Assembly (NCBI GenBank): GCA_026390555.1
Contig: JAPLFS010000072.1
Coordinates: forward strand, 16,218 to 80,217
Direction: 5' to 3'
Origin: Pseudomonadota bacterium
Lineage (GTDB): Bacteria; Bdellovibrionota_C; UBA2361; OMII01
Length of the DNA: 64,000 bases
Positions 37,558-45,868 of this stretch are shown here, one piece after another. Within the stretch, counting starts at the first letter, position 1, and the number at the start of each line of letters is the position of its first letter. The position numbers were made by a program, and so were the translations under genes. The notes beneath the pieces are model-generated. The model was not told where the DNA came from. It did not search any database and worked only from the letters and a program-made list of their open reading frames with translations.

Positions 37558-38205
37558 ATGAGAGTTAATGCCGATAGCTTCCGCCTGCCCAAGCAAGGCA
37601 ACTTCGTTGCCTTTGAGGGCATAAATGGCTGTGGCAAGACGACCCTCCTGCGCGCCCTTTCGCAGAGGCTTAAGCAAGCCTCGACAGCGGTGCTAGAGAC
37701 ACGCGAGCCTGGCGGGACTCCGCTAGGAGAGGAGCTACGCAAGCTCCTACTTGAGTGGTCGGGCGAGAAAAAATCTGACCGCACAGAGCTGTTGCTCTTT
37801 GCTGCTAGTCGCGCCGAACATGTCGACAAGGTTATCGTACCGGCGCTCAACCGAGGCTCCTGGGTGCTGTGCGACAGGTACCTCTACTCCACCGTTACCT
37901 TTCAGGGGCACGGCCGTGGTATTCGTCGTGACTGGATCGACCAAGCAAACGCCCTCGCTGTGCAGACGACCTTGCCGGATCTGGTGGTGCTGCTTGATCT
38001 TGAGCCGCATCAAGCGCTGCGACGGATAGCCTCACGCCAGGATAACGGAAAGGACTCCTTTGAGGATGAGGAGCTCGCTTTTCATGAACGCATTAGGCAC
38101 GGATTCCTGGAGTGCGCTGACACCTCCCCGGTGCCCTTTCTAGTGCTCGATGGCATGTTGCCCCCTGAGGAGCTGCAAAGGATAACTTTCTCCGTTTTTG
38201 GGTAA
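37558..38205 (+). CDS. tmk: Thymidylate kinase
   Basis: 215 aa. P-loop FEGINGCGKTTLLRAL near residue 20, ETREPGGTPLGEELRKLLL, and the DRY block WVLCDRYLYSTVTFQGHGRG near 105. PDLVVLLDLEPHQALRRIAS and a lid-like RQDNGKDSFEDEE follow. It phosphorylates dTMP to dTDP. The P-loop reads GINGCGKTT where most homologues have GIDGAGK(S/T)T, a mild change. Its stop codon TAA (38203-38205) is the first part of repeat family A copy 2. It is followed by holB, a very common pairing. Confidence 0.95.
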   Translation: MRVNADSFRLPKQGNFVAFEGINGCGKTTLLRALSQRLKQASTAVLETREPGGTPLGEELRKLLLEWSGEKKSDRTELLLFAASRAEHVDKVIVPALNRGSWVLCDRYLYSTVTFQGHGRGIRRDWIDQANALAVQTTLPDLVVLLDLEPHQALRRIASRQDNGKDSFEDEELAFHERIRHGFLECADTSPVPFLVLDGMLPPEELQRITFSVFG

Positions 38206-38406
38206 CTATTCACCGGGTCAGCCCCGTGTACGTTAGCCCCTATCAAGGGGCGAGTTTGCGGAGCAAACTGGGGTGGAAATAATGACTATTCACCCCTAAA
38301 ATAAGCGTCCACGATCAGGGGACGTCAACAAAGGAGGGGGCTTTAAGACCGATCGCAAGATCGAATCTTTCTAGCCAGCGACAAGCTTATACTGGGGTGA
38401 ATAGTT
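38203..38406 (+). repeat. Repeat family A, copy 2
   Basis: 204 bases, TAACTATTCACC...GGTGAATAGTT. Structures read in order: GCCCC/GGGGC (38236-38251), AGTTTGC/GCAAACT (38253-38269), GGGGTG/CACCCC (38270-38296), CGTCC-CG/GGGGACG (38306-38324, one mismatch in this copy) and CGATC-GCAA-GATCG (38350-38363). The internal CTATTCACCCC (38286-38296) also matches the right end GGGGTGAATAG (38394-38404) over 11 bp. It fills most of the tmk-holB gap. Confidence 0.87.
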
Positions 38407-38464
38407 GCGTTTTTGGACTCACTTGACCCTTCCTTATCCCATCCTTTAATCCTATTGTAACCTC

Positions 38465-39442
38465 GTGACGACAATTCACGGCCACACCCAACAACGCGCA
38501 GCTCTCGCCCTCCTTGCGCAACAGGAGCGACTTCCTGGATCTCTACTCTTCACAGGAATTAAGGGCATCGGCAAACAACTCGTTGCTTATGAGCTTGCGC
38601 GCCAACTCCTCTGCCAGCAAAAACCTTTTGGGCCACAGGGGGGCTGCAACTCATGCCAGGCCTGTGTGCTCTTTAACTCAAAAAATCATCCGGACCTGCA
38701 TACGATCACCTTTGGTACGGGCGCAGCCTCAATGGACGACCTGCGCGAGACCCTCGACGGACTAAGTCTAAAGGCGTTCCTGGGGGGCCGCAGAGTTGCA
38801 ATCCTAAACGATGCAGATGAGATCGCAACGATTGGAGCTAACCTGCTCCTTAAAACCTTAGAGGAACCTAGACCTGAGACCTTTTATATCCTGCTTGCTG
38901 CTAGCCCAACTCGCTTGCCGCAAACGGTCCTATCTCGGTGCCAGCGCTGGTTCTTCGATCGCCTCTCACCGACGGAGATAAAGCATATCCTGACTGAACG
39001 GGGCGCTACAGAGGTGTCCGATTCGATCGCGGCACTTGCTGAAGGTTCCCTCTGTGATCTAGAGACCCTTAAGGATCGAAAGGAGCTCGCGGATGAGGTA
39101 CGCGAGGTTCTTGATGCTGCCTTTAAGGGGGACGCGCGGCGAATCGGACGTGCTGCGCAGGAATGGGGGGGCAATAAGATCGGAGTCAAGGAGCTGCTTG
39201 CATTATTACGCACCTCAATTCGAGAGAGGCTGCTGTGCTGTAATAACGATCAGGCCGCTGCCTCCGTCTGGGCAACAGCTCTTCAGAACATTATCGACGC
39301 AGAGTATCTCGCAGTCGACAGGCATGCGAATCCAACCCTGGTGCTCCTAACGGTGCTACGAAGTTGCAACCTGGAGCGCGCCAGCGGTTACCAGAATACC
39401 CCGAACCTACTGCCAACCATGCTTGAAGAGCTATTGCGCTAG
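38465..39442 (+). CDS. holB: DNA polymerase III delta-prime subunit
   Basis: 325 aa from GTG 38465. Clamp-loader AAA+ pattern: GHTQQRAALALLAQQERLPG, modified P-loop LLFTGIKGIGKQLVAYELAR, the zinc module CQ...CNSCQACVLF, RRVAILNDADEIATIGANLL, LKTLEEPRPETFYILLA and the SRC motif LSRCQRWFFDRL. It is part of the clamp-loading complex at the replication fork. In this window it is separated from tmk by repeat A copy 2, where related genomes usually have tmk-holB adjacent. No Shine-Dalgarno is seen at the GTG. Confidence 0.9.
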   Translation: MTTIHGHTQQRAALALLAQQERLPGSLLFTGIKGIGKQLVAYELARQLLCQQKPFGPQGGCNSCQACVLFNSKNHPDLHTITFGTGAASMDDLRETLDGLSLKAFLGGRRVAILNDADEIATIGANLLLKTLEEPRPETFYILLAASPTRLPQTVLSRCQRWFFDRLSPTEIKHILTERGATEVSDSIAALAEGSLCDLETLKDRKELADEVREVLDAAFKGDARRIGRAAQEWGGNKIGVKELLALLRTSIRERLLCCNNDQAAASVWATALQNIIDAEYLAVDRHANPTLVLLTVLRSCNLERASGYQNTPNLLPTMLEELLR

Positions 39443-39497
39443 ATCTAGACAACACCCCTCAATTAACAGAAACTCTATATATATTTAAGGACTATCA

Positions 39498-39905
39498 ATG
39501 AATACGCCAAACGAAACCACAGAGGTACCCCTACCAATAGCTCCTAGCGCTCCCCCGCCGGTACTAGCCGATGAAGAGATCGATATAGATCTCTTTGCAA
39601 AGATAAAGCTCCGTACCGCTACTATCGAGAGCGTTGAAGCCGTGCCTAAGTCAAAAAAGCTCTATCGTATTCAGGTAGATCTGGGAGAGCACGGAAAGCG
39701 CCAGATCGTTTCCGGCATCGCGCAGCACTATACGCCTGAGCAACTCATTGGTCGCCAGATCGTTATCGTTGCTAACTTAAAGCCAGCAAAGTTAATGGGC
39801 GTTGAGAGTCAGGGCATGCTACTTGCTGCCTCGACCGATAGCGATGGAGCTTTAGCGCTCCTTATGCCGGATAAGCCCCTACCTTCCGGCTCACGTGTCA
39901 GGTAG
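39498..39905 (+). CDS. Stand-alone tRNA-binding domain (MetG beta / Arc1p-EMAPII type)
   Basis: 135 aa. A Pro-rich N-terminus is followed by the OB-fold tRNA-binding domain: IDLFAKIKLRTATIESVEAV, SKKLYRIQVDLGEHGKRQIV, SGIAQHYTPEQLIGRQIVIV and ANLKPAKLMGVESQGMLLAA. This is the C-terminal domain of methionyl-tRNA synthetase found here as a separate gene; the synthetase body is not in the window. It would supply tRNA affinity to MetRS in trans or act as a structure-specific tRNA-binding protein. It lies between holB and tatD, where full metG is often found in other bacteria. Confidence 0.85.
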   Translation: MNTPNETTEVPLPIAPSAPPPVLADEEIDIDLFAKIKLRTATIESVEAVPKSKKLYRIQVDLGEHGKRQIVSGIAQHYTPEQLIGRQIVIVANLKPAKLMGVESQGMLLAASTDSDGALALLMPDKPLPSGSRVR

Positions 39906-39929
39906 CGGCTACACTCTTTGATAGGCGCT

Positions 39930-40709
39930 ATGGCACTTGAACTGCTCGATTCGCATACACATTTAGACTCTGAGTTGTTTGATATCGATAGGGAGGCGTG
40001 TATCGAGCGCGCCAGGGCCAATGGAATAACCCGTATCCTGACGGTCGGCGCTGGTCGTGGGCTGGCATCTACCAGGGGTGCTATCGCCCTGGCAGAAAGT
40101 TATGATTGGATCTGGGCTAGTGCAGGGATTCATCCACACGATGCTGGACAAGACTTAGATATCTCAGATCTCAAGAAACTCGCCGAGCACCCCAAGGTCG
40201 TTGCGATCGGGGAAACGGGGCTAGATTTTTTTAAAAACTTGGCGCCGATTGATAAACAGTACGAATACTTTGAGTTGCAGATAGAGCTGGCCCTAGCCGT
40301 TAAAAAGCCCCTGATTATTCATTCAAGGCAGGCTGGAGAGGAGTGCCTGAAGCTCCTTGAAACGAAAAATGCTAGTGCGGTTGGTGGGGTCTTTCACTGC
40401 TACGCTGAGGACGCAGCCTTTGCCGAGCGGTTAAGAGCTATCGGCTTCCTCGTATCGTTTCCAGGTACCCTGACCTTTAAGAAGGCCGAGGCTCTCCGCA
40501 CTATCTGCAAAGCTATCCCGCTAGAGCAGATGATGGTTGAAACAGATGCTCCATTCATGGCTCCTGAGCCGCACCGAGGAAAGAGATGCGAGCCTGCGTT
40601 TGTACTTGAAACGGCGCGCTGTCTTGCTACACTAAAAGGGTTGCCCCTTGAGGAGGTAGCGGCGATAACTACCAGTAATGCGCTTAAGCTCTTCTCTACT
40701 ATGAGGTAA
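39930..40709 (+). CDS. tatD: TatD-family metal-dependent DNase/hydrolase
   Basis: 259 aa from ATG 39930; the frame opens at a TTG at 39918. Motifs: LLDSHTHLDSELFD (HxH metal site), VAIGETGLDFFKNLAPIDKQ, IHSRQAGEECLKLL, GGVFHCYAEDAAFAERL, and the C-terminal VETDAPFMAPEPHRGKRCEP. Family members are 3'-5' exonucleases or related hydrolases; the Tat name is historical. Downstream, 4 bases separate its stop from the enoyl-CoA hydratase start. Confidence 0.93.
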   Translation: MALELLDSHTHLDSELFDIDREACIERARANGITRILTVGAGRGLASTRGAIALAESYDWIWASAGIHPHDAGQDLDISDLKKLAEHPKVVAIGETGLDFFKNLAPIDKQYEYFELQIELALAVKKPLIIHSRQAGEECLKLLETKNASAVGGVFHCYAEDAAFAERLRAIGFLVSFPGTLTFKKAEALRTICKAIPLEQMMVETDAPFMAPEPHRGKRCEPAFVLETARCLATLKGLPLEEVAAITTSNALKLFSTMR

Positions 40710-40713
40710 GTCG

Positions 40714-41499
40714 ATGACTGCTACTCCGGAACTGGTCCTAGTGGATCGCTCCTCTACTCTTATTACGATAACTATAAATCGCCCCGAGTCTCGAAACTGT
40801 CTTACGGCAGATACTATCAATGCTCTTATCTCTGCCTTTAAATCCGTTAGTGCTCAGCCCTCTGCACGCTGCGTGCTACTGTGCAGCGCCGGGACGGAGG
40901 CTTTCTGCTCGGGTGCTGACCTAAGCGAGCTGCTCAACGCAGATTCCCCCGATTCCCGTCGAGCGTTTTTTGGCTCAATTGCAACCCTGATTGAAACGAT
41001 TCACCGTTGTCCGGTTCCAGTTGTTGCCAGGGTGCATGGCTTTGCTCTTGCTGGGGGCTGCGGTCTGGCTGCTGCTTGTGACATCACTATCGCTTCCGAT
41101 GATGCAGTTTTTGGACTACCGGAGGTGCGAATTGGACTTGCTCCCTTGGTTGTTATGGCCCCCATTAGCCGCGTAGTTGGGCACAAGGCGCTATCTCAAT
41201 TGGTTCTTACCGGTGAGCGTATTAGCGCTGTCAGGGCGCTTGAGATAGGACTCGTTAATCGAATAGTTCCGCCAGTACTCCTGAATGCAGAGGCGCTCAA
41301 GCTCTGTCAGGATATTATGCAACAGGGTGCTGCTGCCCTAAGAGCATCTAAGGCTGCTATGCTCGACTCTTCAGAGCGCGATTACCTCTTATCCCTTCAT
41401 GAATTGGCCGATCGCAGCGCCCTGCTTAGCCTTGGGCTAGAGGCCAAGGAGGGCATGCAAGCCTTTATCGAAAAAAGACAACCGAGCTGGCGTATATGA
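40714..41499 (+). CDS. Enoyl-CoA hydratase/isomerase family protein
   Basis: 261 aa. Crotonase fold: ITINRPESRNCLTADTINAL, oxyanion-hole block SAGTEAFCSGADLSELL, then VVARVHGFALAGGCGLAAAC and DDAVFGLPEVRIGLAPLVV. The Glu of the LPEVRIGL block is present, and the preceding GGCGLAAACDI segment keeps the second oxyanion glycine. It acts on an acyl-CoA; whether hydratase or isomerase is unknown. Its last bases overlap the MBL gene start (ATGA). Confidence 0.88.
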   Translation: MTATPELVLVDRSSTLITITINRPESRNCLTADTINALISAFKSVSAQPSARCVLLCSAGTEAFCSGADLSELLNADSPDSRRAFFGSIATLIETIHRCPVPVVARVHGFALAGGCGLAAACDITIASDDAVFGLPEVRIGLAPLVVMAPISRVVGHKALSQLVLTGERISAVRALEIGLVNRIVPPVLLNAEALKLCQDIMQQGAAALRASKAAMLDSSERDYLLSLHELADRSALLSLGLEAKEGMQAFIEKRQPSWRI

Positions 41500-42323
41500 A
41501 ACTTGGTAGATTTACAGTTACCCCAATAGTTTTTGGTTCCTTTCGTCTCGACGGTGGGTGCATGTTCGGCTCCGTTCCTAAAAACCTTTGGTCTCGCACC
41601 ATTGGCGCTGATGATGAGAACTGTATCCCGCTTGTATGTCGCTCACTTGTAATAGAGGAGGGTCAGCGCACCTTCCTCGTTGATGTAGGGATGGGCGAAA
41701 AATGGGGCGAAAAGCCACGCCAACTCTACGGCATTAAGTCGAATTCAGAGCTAGCGCGCGGCTATAAACCAGAGCTAATAACAGATGTGATCCTTACACA
41801 TCTGCACTTTGATCATGCAGGTGGCATTTCGTATCGTGATGCAGCGGGAGATCTTCAACTGACCTATCCCAACGCTCAGGTACACCTACAGAGCGCCAAC
41901 TGGGCTCAGGCTCAAAACCCCTCCCCCAAGGACAAGGCGAGCTACCTGATGGAAAACATTGAGCCCCTAAAAAAGGCGCGGCTCGCGCTCTATGATGGAA
42001 CGACTGAGATCGTGCCGGGACTTTTCCTACACCGCGTTGATGGGCACACAGCTGGGCAGCAGTGGTTAGAGGTGGTTGGAGAGGGGGAGCGCATATTTTT
42101 TCCGACAGATCTGATCCCTACCTCACATCACCTGCCCCTAGCGTATCATATGGGGTACGACGTATGCGCCGAGACCCTGCTACGAGAGAAGCTTGCCTTT
42201 CTAGAGCGAGCGCACAAAGAGGATGCGATCGTTGCCTTTCAGCACGATTCAGAGGTGGTAGCAGCGCGGGTAGGAGTGAATGAGCGTGGGCAGTTCTGCG
42301 TTCGTGAACGGGTTAATCTGTAA
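41496..42323 (+). CDS. Metallo-beta-lactamase-fold hydrolase
   Basis: 275 aa. The zinc motif LTHLHFDHAGGISY (HxHxDH) lies near residue 97, VDGHTAGQQWLEV near 180 gives another His, and FQHDSEVV near 248 the last. The start overlaps the enoyl-CoA hydratase gene by 4 bases, so translation is likely coupled. The N-terminal IVFGSFRLDGGCMFGSVPKN resembles lactonase/N-acyl-type MBL enzymes, but the substrate is not known. Confidence 0.88.
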   Translation: MKLGRFTVTPIVFGSFRLDGGCMFGSVPKNLWSRTIGADDENCIPLVCRSLVIEEGQRTFLVDVGMGEKWGEKPRQLYGIKSNSELARGYKPELITDVILTHLHFDHAGGISYRDAAGDLQLTYPNAQVHLQSANWAQAQNPSPKDKASYLMENIEPLKKARLALYDGTTEIVPGLFLHRVDGHTAGQQWLEVVGEGERIFFPTDLIPTSHHLPLAYHMGYDVCAETLLREKLAFLERAHKEDAIVAFQHDSEVVAARVGVNERGQFCVRERVNL

Positions 42324-42342
42324 CCTATCGTATGGAGCTGTT

Positions 42343-43827
42343 GTGTTAGAACCGGACCAAAGAAACAGTCCTAGCAAGCCTATCCACGAAGCTTCTGAGG
42401 CTTCGCCGTTTAATTCCCTTAAATCTCCTACTCTGCGCTCCCTTAGCGCCGAGATACCGTTCGCCTGCATAGTACCAGCTGTAAGCCCTACCATGATCAA
42501 AGAGATACTTACGGAGATCGCCCCCGATCTCTTTAATCTAGTAAGCTGCGAACTCTTCGACCTGATTAATGATGGCACCTGCATTAAAGGATCGGAGCTT
42601 ATCTCTGCCTACTTTGAGCCGACACCGCTTGTAGTTCAGCAGAAGAGGGTCTTTCTACTCTCAGATCAGCATCTGCCGAATGAGCAGCTCCATGTAATAA
42701 GCGTAATCGACTCACGAAGTGAACCTGAGTATCCGATCGTTGAGTTAGTGAAACTTGACAGCAGTAGGTCAATAATTAATCTTCGATTCGAACTCGGCAG
42801 ACTATCCGTTGAGGAGCGTTGGGACTGTATCAACAAAATCGGTCATCTGTTGGGCATTTCAGATACAAGTAGTAGCTTCCAACACCTTGCGCCTGAGAGG
42901 ACTCAGACATTTGAATCTGGGACCTCGTTTTCTGAGGTCTCTCCGCAATTGGTGCTAGAAACCCTATCCACCCTTGCACCGATTCAATCAGCTCACATGG
43001 TAGAGGATCTGAATAGCAAGCATAGTCGGCATGCCTGGGGCATCGAAGCTATTGAATACTGTCAACCGGACTACGGCGAACAGGGATGCATACTTTCTAC
43101 TATCGATCCAAAGCAGTTCAACCCACAAGCGGGCCGCAATCTTCTTTCAAGCCTCCTAATTCACACAGCTAGCATGTACGCAACTAACGGTTCAAGCATC
43201 TCCGTAGAGAGGCTTTTACGCGCAAGCACGCACCTCTCAACGCCAACAACCGTAAGTTTCGAGCGCTCGGTCGAGCTTGGCTCCGTTGACAAGGAACAGG
43301 AGCTAAGAGATCTCGATACTTTTTTTGCGTCGCAGTTTACAGAAGATGCCGATCTTTCAGATGAGCTATTTACTCCGGAGGAGAATCTTAATTACCCTGA
43401 ATCCTCGGATCTATTTCCAACAGAAGATTCACAGGAACTATACGATGATGAGGGAGGGGTTCTGACAGATTCAGAAACGTGCTCTTTGGTCCGAATACAC
43501 GGCCTTTCATCAAACTTTGGTAAGTACTCCGTTGTATTTGCTTCTGAGGCAACCTCCAGCATCTGTGACTCTGTTAACGATGATACTAACTTTGATCACG
43601 CATCTCCCGTGGTACGGGTCGAATTTTGTAACTCTAACAGCCGCAGTAATCGCTGGAACATTATCTCTAAACTTTGCAAAGAGCTTGCAACCATGAAGAT
43701 CCCCGAGGAGGAGACTGGCAACTTAGGTACACTAGAGAGAGATTTCAGCAGCTCGGATATCTCCACTCATGAAAGCGAGGTGCTGCTATACTTCGGACGA
43801 ATGCGCATCATTGCAAGCCGCTTTTAG
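42343..43827 (+). CDS. Unknown acidic protein with a possible internal repeat
   Basis: 494 aa from GTG 42343, chosen because GGAG (42334-42337) lies five bases upstream and it clears the preceding stop. The frame extends to an ATG at 42280 inside the MBL gene. No family recognised and no signal peptide. The chain is acidic, with a very acidic middle. Two segments look alike: INLRFELGRLSVEERWDCIN (about 166-185, counted from 42280) and VRVEFCNSNSRSNRWNIISK (about 445-464). It is last in the tmk...MBL run and converges with the thioredoxin-like gene, overlapping it by 20 bases. Confidence 0.65.
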   Translation: MLEPDQRNSPSKPIHEASEASPFNSLKSPTLRSLSAEIPFACIVPAVSPTMIKEILTEIAPDLFNLVSCELFDLINDGTCIKGSELISAYFEPTPLVVQQKRVFLLSDQHLPNEQLHVISVIDSRSEPEYPIVELVKLDSSRSIINLRFELGRLSVEERWDCINKIGHLLGISDTSSSFQHLAPERTQTFESGTSFSEVSPQLVLETLSTLAPIQSAHMVEDLNSKHSRHAWGIEAIEYCQPDYGEQGCILSTIDPKQFNPQAGRNLLSSLLIHTASMYATNGSSISVERLLRASTHLSTPTTVSFERSVELGSVDKEQELRDLDTFFASQFTEDADLSDELFTPEENLNYPESSDLFPTEDSQELYDDEGGVLTDSETCSLVRIHGLSSNFGKYSVVFASEATSSICDSVNDDTNFDHASPVVRVEFCNSNSRSNRWNIISKLCKELATMKIPEEETGNLGTLERDFSSSDISTHESEVLLYFGRMRIIASRF

Positions 43828-44221
43828 TTACTACCTCTCTGCTCGCAGAGAACTCAGCAAATACAGCACGCGATGAAACCATCTCCCGGTCCAAGATAAC
43901 CTTCGGAATGCCCCTAGATCCCCCGGCCTTTACGCACCTCTCAAAGAGTTTTCGACCCGGCTCACTCTGCTCTATATTTACCCGCGCAAATGGAATCTTT
44001 TCCGTATTAAGGGAGCTTTCAAGGGAACGGCAGGCCGGGCACCAGTCTGTCACCAGCGCTACGACCCTAGTTGAAGAGGGCTCATCAATCTCTTGCAGAA
44101 ATTGAAGACGTTCCTGCTCTGACGCAAAGATGGTTTGTGGAGCAGCCTCGCGCAACAGTATCACCAAAACAAATAGCCCCAGCACTACCGGGACGCCCCA
44201 ACGAGCCGCAAATTCTTTCAT
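43808..44221 (-). CDS. Membrane-anchored thioredoxin/glutaredoxin-like protein
   Basis: 137 aa. One N-terminal membrane helix (VPVVLGLFVLVILLREAAPQ) is followed by a thioredoxin fold with a CPAC active site (LVTDWCPACRSLESSL, residues about 58-73), the IPFARVNIEQSEPGRKLFE strand-helix and cis-Pro SRGIPKVIL. It probably faces the periplasm and handles disulfides. It lies 2 bases after the SPFH gene, suggesting a unit nfeD-SPFH-this gene. Its stop region overlaps the unknown gene on the other strand. Confidence 0.82.
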   Translation of the reverse strand: MKEFAARWGVPVVLGLFVLVILLREAAPQTIFASEQERLQFLQEIDEPSSTRVVALVTDWCPACRSLESSLNTEKIPFARVNIEQSEPGRKLFERCVKAGGSRGIPKVILDREMVSSRAVFAEFSASREVVTKSGLQ

Positions 44222-44223
44222 AT

Positions 44224-45213
44224 TTAGTAACTCTGCTCCTCTCCGTTCTGTGACCTGTTAATACGTGGGGCCTCGCCCTCAACTGCAGAAACGCTGCCTC
44301 CGTTCGTTGACGGCTTAAATATCCCCTTAGCCATGGCTATTACGCCCGCAACATCACTTAAGTTGGCCGGAATAACAATCGTGTTAGCGGTCTGAGCGAT
44401 TCGACCAAACTCAGGAAGATACTGCTCTGCGATACGAAGCTCCATCGCCAACCGTCCACCCTGTACCTCTAACGATTGCCCAACCATACGCAGCCCCTCA
44501 GCCGTAGCGCGAGCAACCTCAAGGATGGCCTCAGCTTGACCCTTGGCGGTATTAATCTGAGCCATCATGCTTGCTTCGGATGCCTTGATTTGACGCTGCT
44601 TCTCCCCCTCTGCGCCATTTATTGCCGAGTCACGTTGCCCCTCTGAAGAGAGGATCACAGCGCGCTTCTCTCGCTCGGCCTTCATCTGCTTCTCCATTGC
44701 GGTGATAACCTCCCGTGGTGGAGTGATATTCTTGATCTCATAGCGCAGAACTTTAACGCCCCAAGCCTCTGCCGCTTTATCAACCTCTACCACAACATTT
44801 GAATTGATATGAGCGCGGGCTTCGAAGGTCTTGTCTAGCTCGATCTTTCCGATCTCACTGCGCAAGGTTGTTTGTGCTAGCTGTGTCATACCGAAGAGGT
44901 AGTCATCGATACCGTACGAAGCAGACTGTGCATCAATGATGCGTATGTATAGAACTCCGTCGACAGCAACCTGGACGTTATCACTCGTAATACATACCTG
45001 CTCTGGGATATCGATCACCTGCTCCTTAACCGAGTGTCGATAGCGCACGATATCAAAATAAGGAATTAATACATGGAATCCCGCATCGAGCGTATCGCGG
45101 TATTGCCCTAATCGTTCAACTACATAACGCATCTGTTGCGGAACGATCACCGCTCCCTTGAAGATCGTCGTGATAACAAGCAATACCAAGACACCAGCAA
45201 CTATCCCTATCAT
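44224..45213 (-). CDS. SPFH/band 7 (stomatin-like) membrane protein
   Basis: 329 aa. N-terminal hydrophobic anchor (IGIVAGVLVLLVITTIFKGA) and the SPFH domain: VPQQMRYVVERLGQYRDTLD, AGFHVLIPYFDIVRYRHSVK, QVCITSDNVQVAVDGVLYIR and LRSEIGKIELDKTFEARAHI. A coiled-coil/flotillin-like region rich in Glu/Ala (EKQMKAEREKRAVILSSEGQ) follows. Bacterial homologues (QmcA/YbbK) form membrane cages or scaffolds. It is directly downstream of an NfeD-type protein, its usual genetic partner. Confidence 0.92.
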   Translation of the reverse strand: MIGIVAGVLVLLVITTIFKGAVIVPQQMRYVVERLGQYRDTLDAGFHVLIPYFDIVRYRHSVKEQVIDIPEQVCITSDNVQVAVDGVLYIRIIDAQSASYGIDDYLFGMTQLAQTTLRSEIGKIELDKTFEARAHINSNVVVEVDKAAEAWGVKVLRYEIKNITPPREVITAMEKQMKAEREKRAVILSSEGQRDSAINGAEGEKQRQIKASEASMMAQINTAKGQAEAILEVARATAEGLRMVGQSLEVQGGRLAMELRIAEQYLPEFGRIAQTANTIVIPANLSDVAGVIAMAKGIFKPSTNGGSVSAVEGEAPRINRSQNGEEQSY

Positions 45214-45262
45214 AGCATCATCCCCATCTATGTAATTTTTATGTAGACTGCGAACTTGAAAA

Positions 45263-45691
45263 TTATCTCTTGCGGGTAACTCGCAACGTTACCCCTTCGG
45301 TATCAACCACCACACACTCAGAGCCTGCCGGGAGAACCTCGGCATCTATATTCTTAATACGCCAAGGCGAGCCCCAAAGCTCCCCGGAACCTAGCTGCCC
45401 TGGAGCGATCTCTTCAACAACTCTAATCTCTTTCCCTTTGGTATCATCAGCTCGGCCTTTAGCAACTCCGATGGCACCCTGAAGCCGCTTTCCAAAGACA
45501 AGCCAACTTATGACAGCTAGTACTGAAAATACAGCGGCCTGAATCGGCCAGGTCGGGAAAAGCCCACTTAAGACTAATAGACCGAGCAGCAGTCCGGATA
45601 CTCCCAGTAGAAAAAGGAAGAATCCAGAGATAACCACTAGCTCCATGATACACAGAGCGAGCCCAGCGGCGATCCAAAACCATCCAGACAT
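45263..45691 (-). CDS. NfeD-like membrane protein (short form)
   Basis: 142 aa from the ATG at 45691, which is preceded by GGAG at eight bases; the frame opens further up at 45769 but that part has no family similarity. Three to four hydrophobic segments (FWIAAGLALCIMELVVISGF and FPTWPIQAAVFSVLAVISWL) precede a C-terminal OB-fold (GSGELWGSPWRIKNIDAEV, LPAGSECVVVDTEGVTLRV). NfeD short forms pair with SPFH proteins, as here: the SPFH gene starts 49 bases after this stop. Confidence 0.88.
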   Translation of the reverse strand: MSGWFWIAAGLALCIMELVVISGFFLFLLGVSGLLLGLLVLSGLFPTWPIQAAVFSVLAVISWLVFGKRLQGAIGVAKGRADDTKGKEIRVVEEIAPGQLGSGELWGSPWRIKNIDAEVLPAGSECVVVDTEGVTLRVTRKR

Positions 45692-45868
45692 AGAAATATC
45701 TCCAAAAACAGTAACATCTGATATTAGCTCTAAATTAACCGAACTACTACAGCTCATTTTCTGCGCCACTTACAGAGTGCCTCCAAGCTGAGATACCCGT
45801 TTTTAATAAGGCTTTAGTAGTACCTAAATTCTATTTTCATCAGAGGCAAAACGTTGCAAGATCACAAT

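Noticed and set aside
42280..42342. ATG 42280 as the start of the unknown 494-aa gene
   Set aside because: It overlaps the end of the MBL hydrolase gene, while GTG 42343 has GGAG at proper spacing just after that gene's stop.
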